Shown here: piece by piece, positions 23,740 through 36,189 of the stretch
Layout of the letters: the number at the start of each line of letters is the position of its first letter
How positions within the stretch are numbered: the first letter of the stretch is position 1
DNA from: Misgurnus anguillicaudatus
Taxonomy: Eukaryota; Chordata; Actinopteri; Cypriniformes; Cobitidae
Length of the DNA: 64,000 nt
Reading direction: 5' to 3'
NCBI RefSeq assembly: GCF_027580225.2
Contig: NC_073337.2
Span: 14,180,001 to 14,244,000, forward strand
Translations under genes and position numbers: made by a program
Notes under the pieces: model-generated
Databases searched by the model: none
The model's input: only the letters and a program-made list of their open reading frames with translations
Told to the model about the DNA's origin: nothing

Positions 23740-25420
23740 GATACAGCATCTCCAAAATAAAAATTCTGTCACCATAAAACTTTCCAAAGCATACGACCTA
23801 AATCAAATATGGCAACAATAGAGTGCCGCAGGGATGATGTATTTTTGTAGCCAACCCTAAAAGTTAGCGGGACAGTGGTTCCCTCACTAAAAAGACCAAT
23901 TATACTAAAATAAATAAATAAAATTAGACTTCAAAATTCCTAAAAGGCATGGCTCGAAATTGCGACTGTTTTGGTCGCATATGCGACCTTAAAATATATT
24001 TGGGAGCATTTTTGCGACTGCCTATTTTGTTGTGGTGTGACTTAATTTAGATTGACCAAATTTCTTTTCTAAGTTCTTGCGTTTAATGAAGAGCGAAGAT
24101 TGGCTAATATGAATGTCAGTCATTCCTTGTTGCCGTGCTACGTTGGGGTACGCAAAGCGCGGAAATGTGAAAAAACAAACCACGAGCATGAAGAGAACAA
24201 GCCGACTACAGCCAATGTTACTACTGTATTAATTTATAACGACGGTCCGGATTTAAATGCAACTTCACCACCGGAAAATAAGCCTTAACGTTAAACCTTT
24301 CGGAGAGGGTGGCTTAAAGATTAAGAGTGGCTCCGCTATGAAAATGGATCGATGTTACTGTGTTTACAGTAAATCCTGTGAAACGGAGGTTGCAGGTAAA
24401 ACAGCGTTGGTGGCGGAATCCACAAATTTTAAGCGCGAGACCTTGCTAAAACATGGCAAAAGTGCCAAAAACACAAGACGTGTCGTGACAAATGTGTTCA
24501 TTATTAATGGAGACACCGACCTGTCTATCAAATAGTGTTTGATGATGTATGTGCGCATCCTGCTTGAGGGACATCCGACAAACATCCTTGTATTCCATGT
24601 TAAGGTGGAACACGAGAATGCTGATGGTATGTTTTTAAAAACATTGCCTATTTAGTAGTAACAGCATCCTGGTAATGCAGTTATCAATACCAATATATTA
24701 GCCTTCTATATTAGGGTCACTTTTGTAATGTCACAATTAATCAGTGTTTTACGTGTTTGCTACATTTTCTATTTAATCATAATTATGTTACCTGTAATTG
24801 TTAAATAATTATTGCTGCTATATTATTTAAACAGCATTTGGGTATTATTTTAGGAACCTATGCAGCAAAAAAAGACCAAAATCCTGGCCATAGGATGTGT
24901 AAAGCCCAGTTGTGGTGTTTAATTTTTTAATAAAATAAATCTATTAACTTATACATTGTAGTTGTGGTGCTTCATAATTTTTGGATGAGTGCGCCTACAT
25001 TTTTGCTGGTGCTCCTAACTCTTTAAAGTTGGGAGCACCAGTGCTACCAAATAAAAAAGTTAATTTTAAGCTCTGAAATGTATGTTCATAAAAAATTCAT
25101 TAAGTGTCATAAACTTTTGTTAAACACAGAGCTTATTTTTTGCAATAATCCAAAGGTCAATGGGAAAAATGAATGGACTTTTAGCGAGGGAACCCAGTGT
25201 GCCGCCAACTTCTGGGTGCTGGCCCTGCAGCACTCTATTAAGGAACTGGTTCTTGTATGTCATGTGCTTTATGATGTCATAGCATATTGCACAAGACACG
25301 TAAGAACCAATGAGAACGTTCCGCCATATTTGATTTGTGCTGTGAAACGTGATCTGTTTGGATTTTGAGATAAATAGATTTTCTAAGGGTTAAATATCCT
25401 TTACTTTTCCTCTTACATAG
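23740..25420. repeat. mosaic of decayed repeat sequence
   Basis: No host exon. GGGAGCACCAGTGCTACC at 25030 and CGACTGTTTTGGTCGCATATGCG at 23957 look like element pieces. A possible zinc-finger relic inside is listed separately. Confidence 0.4.
24338..24535 (+). pseudogene. possible hAT-related zinc-finger relic
   Basis: The frame after ATG 24338 reads MKMDRCYCVYSKSCE, then STNFKRETLLKHGKSAKN. It resembles the C-x2-C ... F-R-x-x-x-L-x-x-H pattern of TTF/ZNF862-like fingers derived from hAT transposases. Only one finger-like unit is present and its ends are undefined. Confidence 0.3.
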
Positions 25421-25689
25421 TCTTATGCTGCATACACACCAAATGCGGAGCATCGCCTTCCTTCCTCTAGATTTCTCGCGGGATATATTTGATGAATTTT
25501 CCACTTCACCTGGAATATTTTCAAATCACATGGAAACGCGTTTGAGGCAAATAACGCTTGTAACACGGAAAGCCAGCTAGATACCAGGGTGTCATATTGA
25601 AATCAAACAATGTGTTTGAAATTATAACAACAATGTGTAAACATCACAGAAATTTAAAGTTAAAGTTTGTAATGTATAAAACACATGTG

Positions 25690-25960
25690 AAGAACTAGCC
25701 CAGCACAGCAAGTGGCCCGAAACTTTATACGTTACGCACTAGGCCTGAAACCTGTTTTATGGCATCCATAAGACATCTGGCTCCACAGGAATTAAATGGC
25801 TTACTGTGCCACTTACAACACGAATGGAGAAAACCTTCCAAAAAGATCGTCATAACGGGCCTTCGCATCAGTAGCTGACTGACTTAATAACCTGATGTTA
25901 AGCTGTTGACAAGCTGCAGTGTAAAATTATTTTTAACCCTGTTGGAGGCCCTTGTGTAAG
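25690..25960. other. non-repetitive intronic block, no gene
   Basis: Sequence without inverted or tandem structure and of mixed base composition, amid decayed repeats. Could be conserved non-coding DNA; no frame or splice pattern supports an exon. Confidence 0.2.
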
Positions 25961-26402
25961 CAAGTATAGTTTAACTGCACCACAATACCGCAATGGATGC
26001 ACTTAAGCCTAAATTGGTCATAACTGTGGCCTGGGGTGTTAGGTCACAACTTTAAGTCTGTATACTTTCTGGAAATTGCTGTATGCAGTATTACAAACAA
26101 ATATTATATTATTTGTTTTCTAATAGTTTAAAAGGTCTACTTAACGTATTTTTTTACAATGTAAAATCAACTGTACACAGACTGATATGTCCAATAATTT
26201 TAATATATAATAGTCTGTTCTAATGTACAGCAATGAATCTGCTTTTTGGGGTAATAAAATATTAACCAAATAGAGTACACACAAACCAAATTATTAGTTG
26301 ATCTCCCATGATTTTGCCAACTCCTACCCTATTCACCAACCTGACCTAACCCAACCCTTAGTAGATTTTGGTAATTCACTCAGACTTTGCAGCTGTAACA
26401 AA

Positions 26403-27391
26403 TAGGGATGCTATCCGATCGATCCGCCGAATCAGTGATATCGGGCATTGTATCATGAAGACAACCAGGGGTGTCATGCACCAATTTTTTTTAAAGGGGG
26501 CACAGTGTGCACAGCTCACAGAAATGTGTGCATACACAGACATCAAACGGAATATTATAGAGCTTTCAGTCTTTTCCATGGCACTTACATTTTTAACAAT
26601 TTGAGCTTCATGCAAAAACCTCCAAAATAAAAGTGTTGACTAACTTTTATATCAAATACTATTTAATCAGAATAATGACATATTGGCATCATATTAACAT
26701 ATGAAACGGCATGTTTTGTTTATTTACGTTTTGTTTAATGACTTGTTTAATTGTGTCATTAATGCAATTTGCACAACAACTCCATTATTCTATAAAATTT
26801 ATGTAATTTTAAATCCCTAAAGTAAACAACGCAAAGAGCTTATGAGCGCGTTCAGACGCTGATGACGTCTGCGACTGCGCTCGCTGACTGCAGCGCCTGC
26901 CGCCAGAATAAAGTATGTAACATGATCAAAATGGCAAACATCTTTGAAAAGTGACAAGGATGCAGCACAGAATTGATAATATTGTGCATATGAAACAGAT
27001 TAAAAGACAAGTAACAGATTAAAGGCGGAGTCCATGATGTTTGAAAGCCAATGTTGATATTTGAAATCACCTAAACAAACACGCCCCTACCCCAATAGAA
27101 TCTGGACCTTCTGTTGATAGACCCGCCCCACACATACGCAACCCGGCATTTGATTTGATTTTATTGGCTATAAGTGTGTTTTGGTAGTCGGCCCGTCTCC
27201 TTTTCCAACGCGTTTTTCAAACATCGTGGACTCCGCCTTTAATGGACGCTTCTTTGATTTTAAGGTTGCATGCAAAATCCATTTTGCTCAAAAAACTGAG
27301 TGCCCCCTCAGTTTGAATGGGCATGACGCCTCCGAAGACAACAAATTGGTACTCGATATCGGCTGCAAATATCCTGATCAGAGCATCCCTA
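26403..27391. mobile_element. hAT non-autonomous element with nested TTAA MITE
   Basis: 989 bp, ends TAGGGATGCTATCCGATCG and the complement of CTGATCAGAGCATCCCTA, flanked by a perfect 8-bp duplication GTAACAAA (26395-26402, 27392-27399). GATATCGG occurs near both ends. A TTAA-flanked MITE lies inside. Confidence 0.85.
27023..27238. mobile_element. TTAA-flanked MITE, AGGCGGAGTCCA family
   Basis: 216 bp with 25-bp inverted ends (AGGCGGAGTCCATGATGTTT) and TTAA on each side, inserted in the hAT element. Confidence 0.85.
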
Positions 27392-27399
27392 GTAACAAA

Positions 27400-27789
27400 T
27401 GCTATTTTAAAAGGTATGGTAATGGTAACAATTTACAGCGATGTTCCATTTGTTAACATTAGTTAACTACATGAATTAACAAGATTAAACAATACTTTTT
27501 AAATAATTAAATTAACAATAATTTACTCAGTGATGCATAGATCATGATGTTTCGTGGCTGATTTTGGTTGCCGAATTTTTATAAGCAAATTGGCCGTTTC
27601 CGTTGGTACATTTTTTCTTTAAACAACAGACAGGAAAGTCTGAAAAAGTATTTACTTGTTACAGGCTTAACTGGCTTTAACCATTTGAAATTGGAAGCAA
27701 TAACTGCATTTTAAGCACAATGATCAAAGATACTTGTGGCATCAGAAGTTGTTTTTACTTTAAATTAGATTTAATTGTTCTAACTTCCC
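27400..27789. other. no gene; TTAACATTAGTTAAC-type repeat piece
   Basis: GTTAACATTAGTTAACTACATG near 27453 recalls a recurrent repeat; similar motifs at 28550-28770. Otherwise nothing recognised. Confidence 0.4.
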
Positions 27790-28165
27790 TATCTCACGGC
27801 AAGTGTTATAGTCACAAAAAATTGTATTCATTTATTTGTGCTATTGACATGATTTTCTACAGTTTTTCGTGCCCCTGGATGTGGCACAGAGCACAAATTT
27901 CTAGACCCGTGGCACGACTTTCTTTATCTTGTAATTTTATTTTATTTTTTCTCATTGTTTTTCCTATTTTAAAATCATTGTCGCTTGGGGTTAGGGTTAG
28001 ATTCGGGGTTTGCGTTAGGATGTAATACTATTTCTAGAAATTCGTGCTGTGTGCCACAAAAAAACATTCATGCTCCAGGGGCACAAAAAACAGCAGAAAT
28101 TTGTGTCAATAGCACGAATACATCAACTGAAAGTTTTGTGACTATATCACGAATTTCCGTGAGAT
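27790..28165. mobile_element. foldback element with telomere-like core, second
   Basis: Arms CTCACGGCAAGTGTTATAGTC and GACTATATCACGAATTTCCGTGAG. The core CGCTTGGGGTTAGGGTTAGA and GGGTTTGCGTTAGGATG is shared with 5839-6375, while the arms differ. Confidence 0.7.
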
Positions 28166-29053
28166 TGGGTTGAATGTACTATTACATTATATTGTAATAA
28201 TTTTCCATAATTTCAGGATTTAAAGGTAAAAACAAAGTGGTCTGACTTCAGCTTTGTAAAAATAGCTCAAAATAAAACAGCTGCACATAGCAAAACCACC
28301 AGACGGGGTGAATAAAAGCACAAATTCATTCACTTATAGTAGATGGCAAACAGCAGAAATACAGCAGTTAACAGGGTTACCCTTTAACAAAGCAGCCATG
28401 TGTGGGTACAAACAGTGCTTTATCAGGCATTATACTAAAATAAAACAAATAGAAAACACAATCGAGATTTTTGTACGAAAGCGTTTTAGGGAGCAAAAAA
28501 AAAACGTCCAGTTCTTCTGAATTATGGCTGGTCGATTGGTGTATCTCGCATTCATTAATGTTAGTTAACCTTTAGCAATTCATTTTCAATTAAAATAAGT
28601 CGCATCTGTTAACACAACAAACTCACTCAAAAACAAACAAACAAAAAAAGCGATGAACAACTGTAACATTAATTTACAAAAGACAATAAATGTATTGTTC
28701 ATTGTTAGTTCATGTTAGCTAATAAACAACTTAACAAATAGAAACTTAACATTACCAAAGGGTTACCAGCAAAACGTATATGGCGCTCATATTGGAGGAC
28801 ATCTATTGAGGGATTATTCAAACAAGATGAGTGTTTCCATACAACTTTGCATTGTTTGTTCAGTTGAATAAAACCATTTGTGCTGTTTATCAAAACAAAC
28901 AAGACATGGTTGGTGAAATAAGAGAAGAAATATGAGGTGTGGGTTTGGACATTTGGAATTTGTTTAGAAGCACTGTTCAAGCATGTACTTAATCTGACTT
29001 TGAATAGACGTACGTATTTGAATGCATTGCTCGTCTTTACATTCGTGCCTTAC

Positions 29054-29294
29054 CTTCAGGTGGTTGAAGCGTTTTGTTGTTCTGAGCGCACCAACCGACA
29101 GGATGAAGTTCGGCTGTCATGATATCGCACCAGAAGTCCGCCTTGCGGTCTTCGCCATAGCCACAGTAGCGTAACAATAGCAACTGACCACATGTGGTTA
29201 TGATAGTAGCCACCCAGTATGTATCCTGGCTGCCTTTATTGGCTACTTCAAGCTTCATTCCAGGCTGAAAGCTGCTTTGAAGACTGATCTCCAC
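29054..29294 (-). CDS. sfmbt2: sfmbt2 second coding exon (MBT repeat 1 core)
   Basis: 241 nt (80 codons plus one base) between acceptor CGTACAG and donor GTAAGG. It holds nearly the whole first MBT repeat, ending TLQPPE before a split codon. Confidence 0.92.
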
Positions 29295-29799
29295 CTGTAC
29301 GGTCCAATTACAGTTTTCTATGAGGTTTAGCAAACTTTTAAGCATGCAGTTACACTTGTGTAGGACGCATCCTTTCGTGCCCCCACCAAAGAAAATTCAG
29401 ACTTACAAACAATCTCTAACTTAGAATTTAACTTAAACAAAACATGTTTAATTATACAGTATTGGTTAGTTGCCTTAGTTTTCTAATTACAAAATTGATG
29501 AAAAATTAATATATTTCATCAAAAGTCATTAAACTGGTGCACTTTTGGCACTATCTCTCTGTCCCCCAGAGGGTCACGCCCCCAGTTGAGATCTGCTGGG
29601 TTAGGGAACGAAAAAGAATATAAAATTTGTACAGTATAAAAACCATAATGTCTATGGGGGTCCTCATAAACCTACATTATTCAAGTGTGTGTGTGTATTC
29701 TTACATGTCTGAAGGAAGTGTGGGGTGCGGCAGTGGCTCCAGTGTACTCGAGATACTCCTCCCAATTAAAATCCACCTCCTCCTCCACACAATCCATGA
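29054..29799 (-). CDS. sfmbt2: SFMBT2-like Polycomb protein, first two coding exons (partial gene)
   Basis: Two exons, 29799-29705 and 29294-29054, are joined across a 410-bp intron. The first begins just after an acceptor (CTACCAG), has ATG at 29797 and ends phase 0 before GTAAG. The second starts after TACAG, ends phase 1 and is followed by GTAAGG. The joined 111 residues open with an acidic stretch, then an FNWEEYL block and the first MBT domain, including [36 protein letters not shown] and HPVGWC. SFMBT proteins are Polycomb-group (PhoRC) chromatin readers with four MBT repeats and a C-terminal SAM domain. The wording around residues 31-45 ([17 protein letters not shown]) is nearer to SFMBT2 than SFMBT1 as recalled. 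Only MBT repeat 1 is present; later exons would lie left of 29054 but none was recognised, implying an intron over 29 kb. The N-terminus before the MBT block is short compared with mammals. Confidence 0.9.
29705..29799 (-). CDS. sfmbt2: sfmbt2 first coding exon
   Basis: Acceptor CTACCAG ends at 29800. Two untranslated bases precede ATG at 29797-29795. It encodes 31 residues ending SFRH and stops at the donor GTAAG beginning at 29704. The acceptor means at least one non-coding 5' exon lies at higher coordinates. Confidence 0.9.
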
Positions 29800-30451
29800 C
29801 TGGTAGGAGACAGACAAAGAGTAATATGTGCATGTTAAACAGGGACATTAAAGATGTTTTTATGGCTGGGTATTAGGCTAAGTATGTGAATGCAAATGCT
29901 ACTAGCTCAATTTCATGCCATCAAGCTCGATTTGCCTTTCAAAAAGCAATAGTGCACTTTATAACCTAACATATGGTGCATTTTTAGAGCTCGTTCAATT
30001 TCTGTTTATGATAGTTGCGCAAGATAAAGGAATTGTTTACCCAAATGTTTTTGGATATACACAATAAATATTAAAATATATAATAAATATATAAAAAATA
30101 ATATACAGATATATTTAATAAAAGTGGTTCATATGGAAGGCCATTTACCATTTCACTAAAGCAAATTCTACGCAAAAATATTTTATCTTTCATTTTTAAA
30201 GATAAAATGAAATTATTTATTATTTATTTTCATTTTCAAGGTGATAATGCATCTTCCCTGTCAAAAGAAATTCAATTGATGATTTGTCATTTTTTTCACT
30301 ACAACCTCAAGGCAAGACTGCCAATATTAAAATTTAAAGGCAAACATGAAAAAGATTATTTAATTTTTATCAATAATTTTATTCATGCTTTTTTCCATGC
30401 GATATTATCAACAAAAATCTAATTCAAATGTAAAGTTCATTGTCATGTTCT

Positions 30452-30903
30452 CATGTCATGCTTTTGTTTCCATTGTCATTTTCAAAGTCAGCTTGTATGC
30501 AAATTCTATGTTAATCAGTGGGTGGGGTTTACTTGCTCATGTAATGGAGAGTGTCTGAGGCAGTGTTGCCAACTTGGCAATGTGCGAATTCTCAACTCAA
30601 TGTACAGAGGCCAAGAGAGATGCACATTTCTCTGAAAAAGCTAGACCTGGCATGTGTAGCAACACAGAATGTGTACAGATGTAAAGCTAAGGTTCATCCA
30701 AACAGCTGCTAGACTTGTCGTTAGTCGCTTTTTTGTAGAAAAACATCGATAAAGGTGTCTGTAAGTAACCAAACTCACAATAGAGTTGCTAAGTTTGCAA
30801 CACTGCCTCAGACACGCTCAGTTATGTGAGCAAGTAAACTCCACCCACTTATTTACATAGAATTTGCATACAAGTTGACTTTGAAAATGAAAACCATGAA
30901 ATG
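30452..30903. mobile_element. foldback element
   Basis: Long arms: CATTTTCAAAGTCAGCTTGT to GAGGCAGTGTTGCCAAC on the left, with the inverted counterpart ending ACAAGTTGACTTTGAAAATG. The loop has no coding frame of note. Confidence 0.7.
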
Positions 30904-32604
30904 AAAGAAAACATAAAATAAAAAGTGAACCACATTTTAATTAGATTTTGTCACTATTATGGTGACTGCCACTATTCACTGTCAAATCATAAATTGTGTT
31001 TTATTTTTCAATTATTTTTTGAAAATTAAAATAGAGAATAAAATAATTTCATTTATTTTATTTTTTTAATTTTGGCACATATTTTGCTTACAGTTCTCTA
31101 AAATAAAATGGTAAATCTGGTTTTAATTGTAATATTTCTCATTAATTAATTAATTTTTAAATTGGCAGGAAAAAACTTTCATGCGATATTCCAAGCTTTC
31201 TGAAGTTTATACAACAGCGCACCATGTCTGAGACTGCTACCATAAGAAGATAAATGGCACAAATAGCTAGTGGTTGGCCATTTTAAACTCAGCATAATAT
31301 CAAAATGGACTCTTTTTGCTTTTTTTAAATGCATGTTTCTGTTTTTGAAAATTTCATGAAAATAATAAAGTAATAAGTAAACCTGAAATGACTTTGATTC
31401 TCGCTTGAAATCACCAAACCTCTCCCCTCCAAAAACCTGCCTCCATTCTGCTATGCTCATTTTTCACAATCCAATCTTCTATAGATGGAATTGTTGTTCT
31501 ACCCAGGAATGTGTTACATTACAGAAGTTAAATGGGTTGTGAATGTTGTGAAGTTTGACGTCTATGCCATTGACATTTAAAGGTAACTTCATAGGTCATT
31601 TATCTCATAGACGTGACGTTTCAAATAAAAAATCCAACTGGATGGAAAAGTTTGCTACGTTTTTCCCATGAGTCAGTGCTGGACATTGATTTAAAAAAAA
31701 CCCTATCAGAATGATTCATGACAAAACAATCAGTTATCTAATACACAGGAACAGTAGTTAAAGCAAGAAAATCTAGAAAAATACAGTGAGTAAAGCCTGC
31801 ACAATTTGATGTATTTTTATGTTGCCTTCCAAGGCACTATTGCTCAAAACAAGAATGCTGGGTTGTTTGTTCTAACCCACTGTTGTTGTTACTTATAATA
31901 CCCTTATATTTCACATCTAAAATACTGGTATAGCTCCAAAATATATATACGATTGATTTTCTTTCTTGGTTGTATTGAAGTTAGCGTTGTATTGGTTGGA
32001 TGAATTATTTACTGGAAACCAGTGGACTTAAGTTAATGTCCCAAATTTTACACACATAGAAATAAGCGTATATGTACACTTCCTAAAAGGTTCTTTCCTG
32101 AGCTATATGGATCCATAAAAAAACTTTAACATCTGAATCTTTCTGTTGCATACTTTGTAGTGAAAGTTCTAGAGGCTATAATGCGCGACCGGTTTTTACC
32201 ACTCATTTGCACGACGCCACAATCATTTTATGTTACCATGCGCTTATTTACTCTAATGATGGGTCTGTGCAGCCCCAGGTAATGTTAAACACAACTTAAG
32301 ACAGCTCACTCATTTCAAATGTGGTCACCTTATGGTACTACATTGTGTTAATCCGGACCTGCCAGAAATAGTACATCTGTGGCGTGGTTGTGAAGAACGT
32401 TTTTAGCACCTTTATTTTATTACTGTAAATTGTACTGCTGATGCCGGTAAGATGACTAGTAATTTAGAAGTCATCCAAGTGAATTTGAATAGGTCTATTC
32501 TGCTCTCTTATTGGCTGTGATTTGCATCGTACGCCCTTTTGATGTCTTCATAGAGTCTTGTATGTGAGTAACTGATAGCAGTGATGATATTCTTCAAAGA
32601 TTAA

Positions 32605-32872
32605 AAGGATAGTCTACCTAAAAATGTAAATTCTGTCATAATTTTTTTTTTCAAAACCTGTATGAGTTTCTTTATTCTGTCGAACACAAACGAAGTTATT
32701 TTGATAAATAATGGTAAGCACACAGTTGATGGTACCCATTCTGTAGTAGGAAAAAACAAATACAATGGAAGTCAACTTTTGTTCTACTTTTGTGTTCAGT
32801 AGAAAAGGTTTTGGACAACATGAGGGTGAGTAAAGGATGACCAGAATTTTTACTTTTGGGTGAACTATCCCT
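32605..32872. mobile_element. TTAA-flanked MITE, AGGGATAGTTCACCC family
   Basis: Left end slightly diverged (AAGGATAGTCTACC), right end TTTTGGGTGAACTATCCCT; TTAA at both sides. Confidence 0.8.
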
Positions 32873-33191
32873 TTAATGCTTGATGGTGTTGCCTCTGCTT
32901 CTATTGTCTCTAAAACTAAAACAGGATTTCAATTTAACACTATTTTCATTTTGGTTCAAACAACAACTGAAGGTTAGATGTCTGGCACCTCTTTTCCTCC
33001 TATTCATGTTTGCTTATGCTAATACATTGCAAAGAAGACCTTAATAAAACTAGGCATACTTTGCGACAACAGTACTTTTATTCTGTGGGAGTCCTGGTTT
33101 CAGATACAACTAAGAATGAGAAGTGCACTTTAACACTGAAACCACTTCCTTGCAAATGACTCACTCAATATTTGCCATGATGGCTGTGTAT

Positions 33192-33192
<1 letters not shown>

Positions 33193-33249
<57 letters not shown>

Positions 33250-33262
33250 TCTGTGTGTGTGT
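33193..33262. repeat. (TG)n microsatellite
   Basis: About 34 TG units with a TCTC interruption near the right end. The Cys/Val open frames across it are artefacts. Confidence 0.95.
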
Positions 33263-33689
33263 GTCAAACAACAGACCATTTCCTAAGAAAAAATGTAAGT
33301 GCTGTCAGTCTATCTGGCAGTGTTTGGATTACAAATGATGAGAAACGAAGCAGAAACCGAAATGATCAATTTGAGTTATGTGGCTTGCAAATGAAGAAAA
33401 GGTGTTCTGCAACGGTTCATAAGAATCTGCATCCAAGGCCCTGTCATAAAAAAATGCAATCCTTTTCTCGTGAACTCTTAAATTGTTACAATTTTACAGA
33501 GAGAAAAACATTGCAGAGGAAATTGTAATATCAATCATTTAATCATTGACAAAAACTAACTTAAATCTTATTAATTTGCAACTGTAACCAATATGGCGTA
33601 TCTAATAAGAATATCAGATAAGATATAACACAAAAAAAGTTTTATACAAATACTTAATTTTGCCATTGTATTTCAGCATTAAAATACTG

Positions 33690-34080
33690 ACTAAATAAAA
33701 CTCCAGGACTGCATTGTGGGTTCTTTGCGGTTCAAACACAGTTGAGCATGTGGGTGGAAAGACACCTACAGACTGAAGTTGAAGGATTAAAGTGAATTAT
33801 CATCCTTAATCTAATGTGGACTGTTTCAGAATAAATCCAGATTTTACGTAGGGTGTACTATCATTTAGCTCCGATTGAGCCAGATGCACTCTTTCGTGCT
33901 AATCTAGGACTTATTAAATTTTGGAAGGGGAATTAAAGGATTATGAGAGCACAATCGAGCACTGCGTTTCTTATTAAAATAAATGCCTCTCCCATTTGTC
34001 TCGGACACATTTCATAATCCATTTTAATCACAGAACCTGGAGACCGGGATTGTTAATCTGTCTATGATAAACTTTTTGTA
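33690..34080. promoter_or_regulatory. possible intronic enhancer-like block rich in TAATCC motifs
   Basis: Non-repetitive sequence in the sfmbt2 first intron. GGATTA/TAATCC (the K50 homeodomain, Otx/Pitx type core) occurs at about 33785, 33947 and 34015, with CCTTAATC and AATTAAAGG nearby. Function is inference. Confidence 0.3.
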
Positions 34081-36189
34081 GATTTCCTGATGACATCATC
34101 TAATAGTGTATTTGATGACTTCATCTCTCAAAACAAAGCAACATTTACAAAAAACTACCTGGTTAATTTCTCTTTACCATGGAAAGAAAGTAATAAAACC
34201 CCCACAACATCATTCAAAGGAAATACAACTTTGATGACCTTTCAAAATATTTAGTTCTGGTGATCTGACCATGCTGAATGTAACTGATGACCATATATTA
34301 TAAACAGGCATAGCCTATATATCCTAAATGACAGCCTCTTCATTCTTTAAGGCAAGCACCATCACAATCTCACCCCACAGTTTCCTACATGGCTCTTATT
34401 CCCGTTTATCTGTTTATATCGCAAATCTTAGAACGTTTTATGGATTACGATGATATTGTGACGTCATCAGTGATGATAATAGGACCTACGTCACAATGAA
34501 CTGTATATGTAAATCGCATCATTTAATCCGCAGAACAGGACAAGCGACGGACATTAGATCTTCGCGACCCTATAGGAAAAACTATCCGATTACCCTGCGA
34601 CCTATCCCATAACATCACTCACTCACACCCCACATGAATGATTGCGTGCGTGCGACAGGGTGTATGTATTTAAGGATGCTTTAAATGTGGCTTCACGGTC
34701 TTTTACATGTTACGTAACAGGTGTCGTCGTGCGCGCATGGCCTTGCTCGTGCACTTACATTTTAACGTCAATGAAAAGTAGGCTACTGTCTTGCTCTACT
34801 GTGGATGTGGAGTGTGTTCAAATAGCAAGCCTTATCAAAGCGAACACACAGTCAAGCTATTATTCAGCACATTTTAACACGTGAGTAATCGATTGACATG
34901 CGTAAATGTCATTTGGTATCATGTAGATGAATTGCGTATTAACATGTTTAAAGCATGTTTTAAATACCTGTAGGTCTAATAAATGTAGAGTCTATACACA
35001 ATAAAACCAGCGACATATAAAGAGACATAAACACCTCTTCTGGCCAGAATGGCCATTTACAGGAAAGAAAAATAAATAAATTGTCTTCATCAAACGTTTG
35101 GCTTTATTTTCCTTCATTATAAGCATAATTTAACCCACCCATATAAATGCATGAGTAAAACTCCAAATGCTTGTATTTAGCCGACAATTATATAAGCCTA
35201 TTTATTTAATATATTATTTTTTATAAGGAAACGAAACGAACAATGGTTTGTGCATTCACCAAAGCTTTTACAGTTTTAATGACATTGTCCTTTCAAACTG
35301 GGTGAGGTTTTCGGCTTATCGTAAATTTAATACGTTTTATCATCGTTTTATTTCGGCATTATCAGTCAATACACTGCGCAGAATGCACAAAGCGAAACAG
35401 GAAATATAGTATGAGCATGTGTGTGTGCGTGACCGCGGATACACTACTGTACTTCACACACTCTGAAGTATTGCAGCGGAAAAAAACTCCACAGACGTCA
35501 CCAAACTACAACTTTAAATTTAATTCATTAAAGCACGTCCAGGTGCAGTGAAAGAAACTAAAACCGGACGCGTAATCGACGCGGTTTTATTTTTTCCTTC
35601 TTCAAAGGTTTTGCATGGCAGTTTTAACACACCTTAACCCGCCATGTTGAGAGTGGATTTGACACATGAGGAACGAGGATCTCGGCTCGGTTTAGCGCAC
35701 CTGAATCACGTAAGAAGACCAGCTCGTGACGGTCAATAACGTTTACATAAACACCGTCCAACGGCGTTAACTTAAGCGTTGATATTAACGCGTCAACATT
35801 TTGTCCTTTCAAATCGAAAGGAGGTCAAATGGTAGTTGAAAATAAAGTCAATAGGAACACAGAGAGGGACGTTTTGAGGAAGAACGCGTTAACGAAAATA
35901 TCTCATGTTACATAAATGTAATTTTCAGGGACATTTCCTAGATCGTAAATTTGTTTATCGGCAAAATCGAAACTACATTCGCTCAATTTTCGTGTAATAT
36001 GTATAAAAATAACGCGATATCATTTGTCGGACCATTTCAACAACTCTTAAGCCGACTGCTACTGAATATTTCTGACTGTTACAAACAACCTCCAAATGTT
36101 TTTAATCAGGAAAAAGCGTCTCTATGCGGAAATTCGCGCAGAGAAGCGCGAGTTCGTGTAAACAACGGTCATCATTACTAAATGAAGTT

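Larger units (their letters stand above)
1..29053 (-). other. long sfmbt2 intron (running off the left edge)
   Basis: No exon of sfmbt2 or any other host gene was recognised here. Apart from the elements listed individually, the stretches 1-548, 1171-2580, 4035-4690, 4824-5838, 6376-6739, 11706-12266, 12521-14134, 14543-16017, 17700-18086, 18257-19424, 22967-26394 and 28166-29053 are AT-rich sequence, with possible decayed repeats at 13340-14000, 18567-18740 and 28540-28770. Calling it intron rests on the missing MBT 2-4 and SAM exons. Confidence 0.6.
29800..36189 (-). other. sfmbt2 first intron (upstream of ATG exon)
   Basis: Non-coding sequence between the ATG exon and the CpG-rich region. 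It holds a foldback element (30452-30903), a TTAA-flanked MITE (32605-32872), a long (TG)n (33193-33262) and a non-repetitive block at 33690-34080 listed separately. The remainder, including 30904-32604 and 34081-36189, shows no gene and no clear repeat structure. A 93-codon open frame at 31179-31460 has no recognisable domain and was not accepted. Confidence 0.6.

Noticed and set aside
31179..31460. 93-codon minus-strand frame
   Set aside because: No recognised domain, no splice or codon support; likely chance or old repeat.
33123..33528. Open frames rich in Cys and Val
   Set aside because: Produced by the (TG)n microsatellite.
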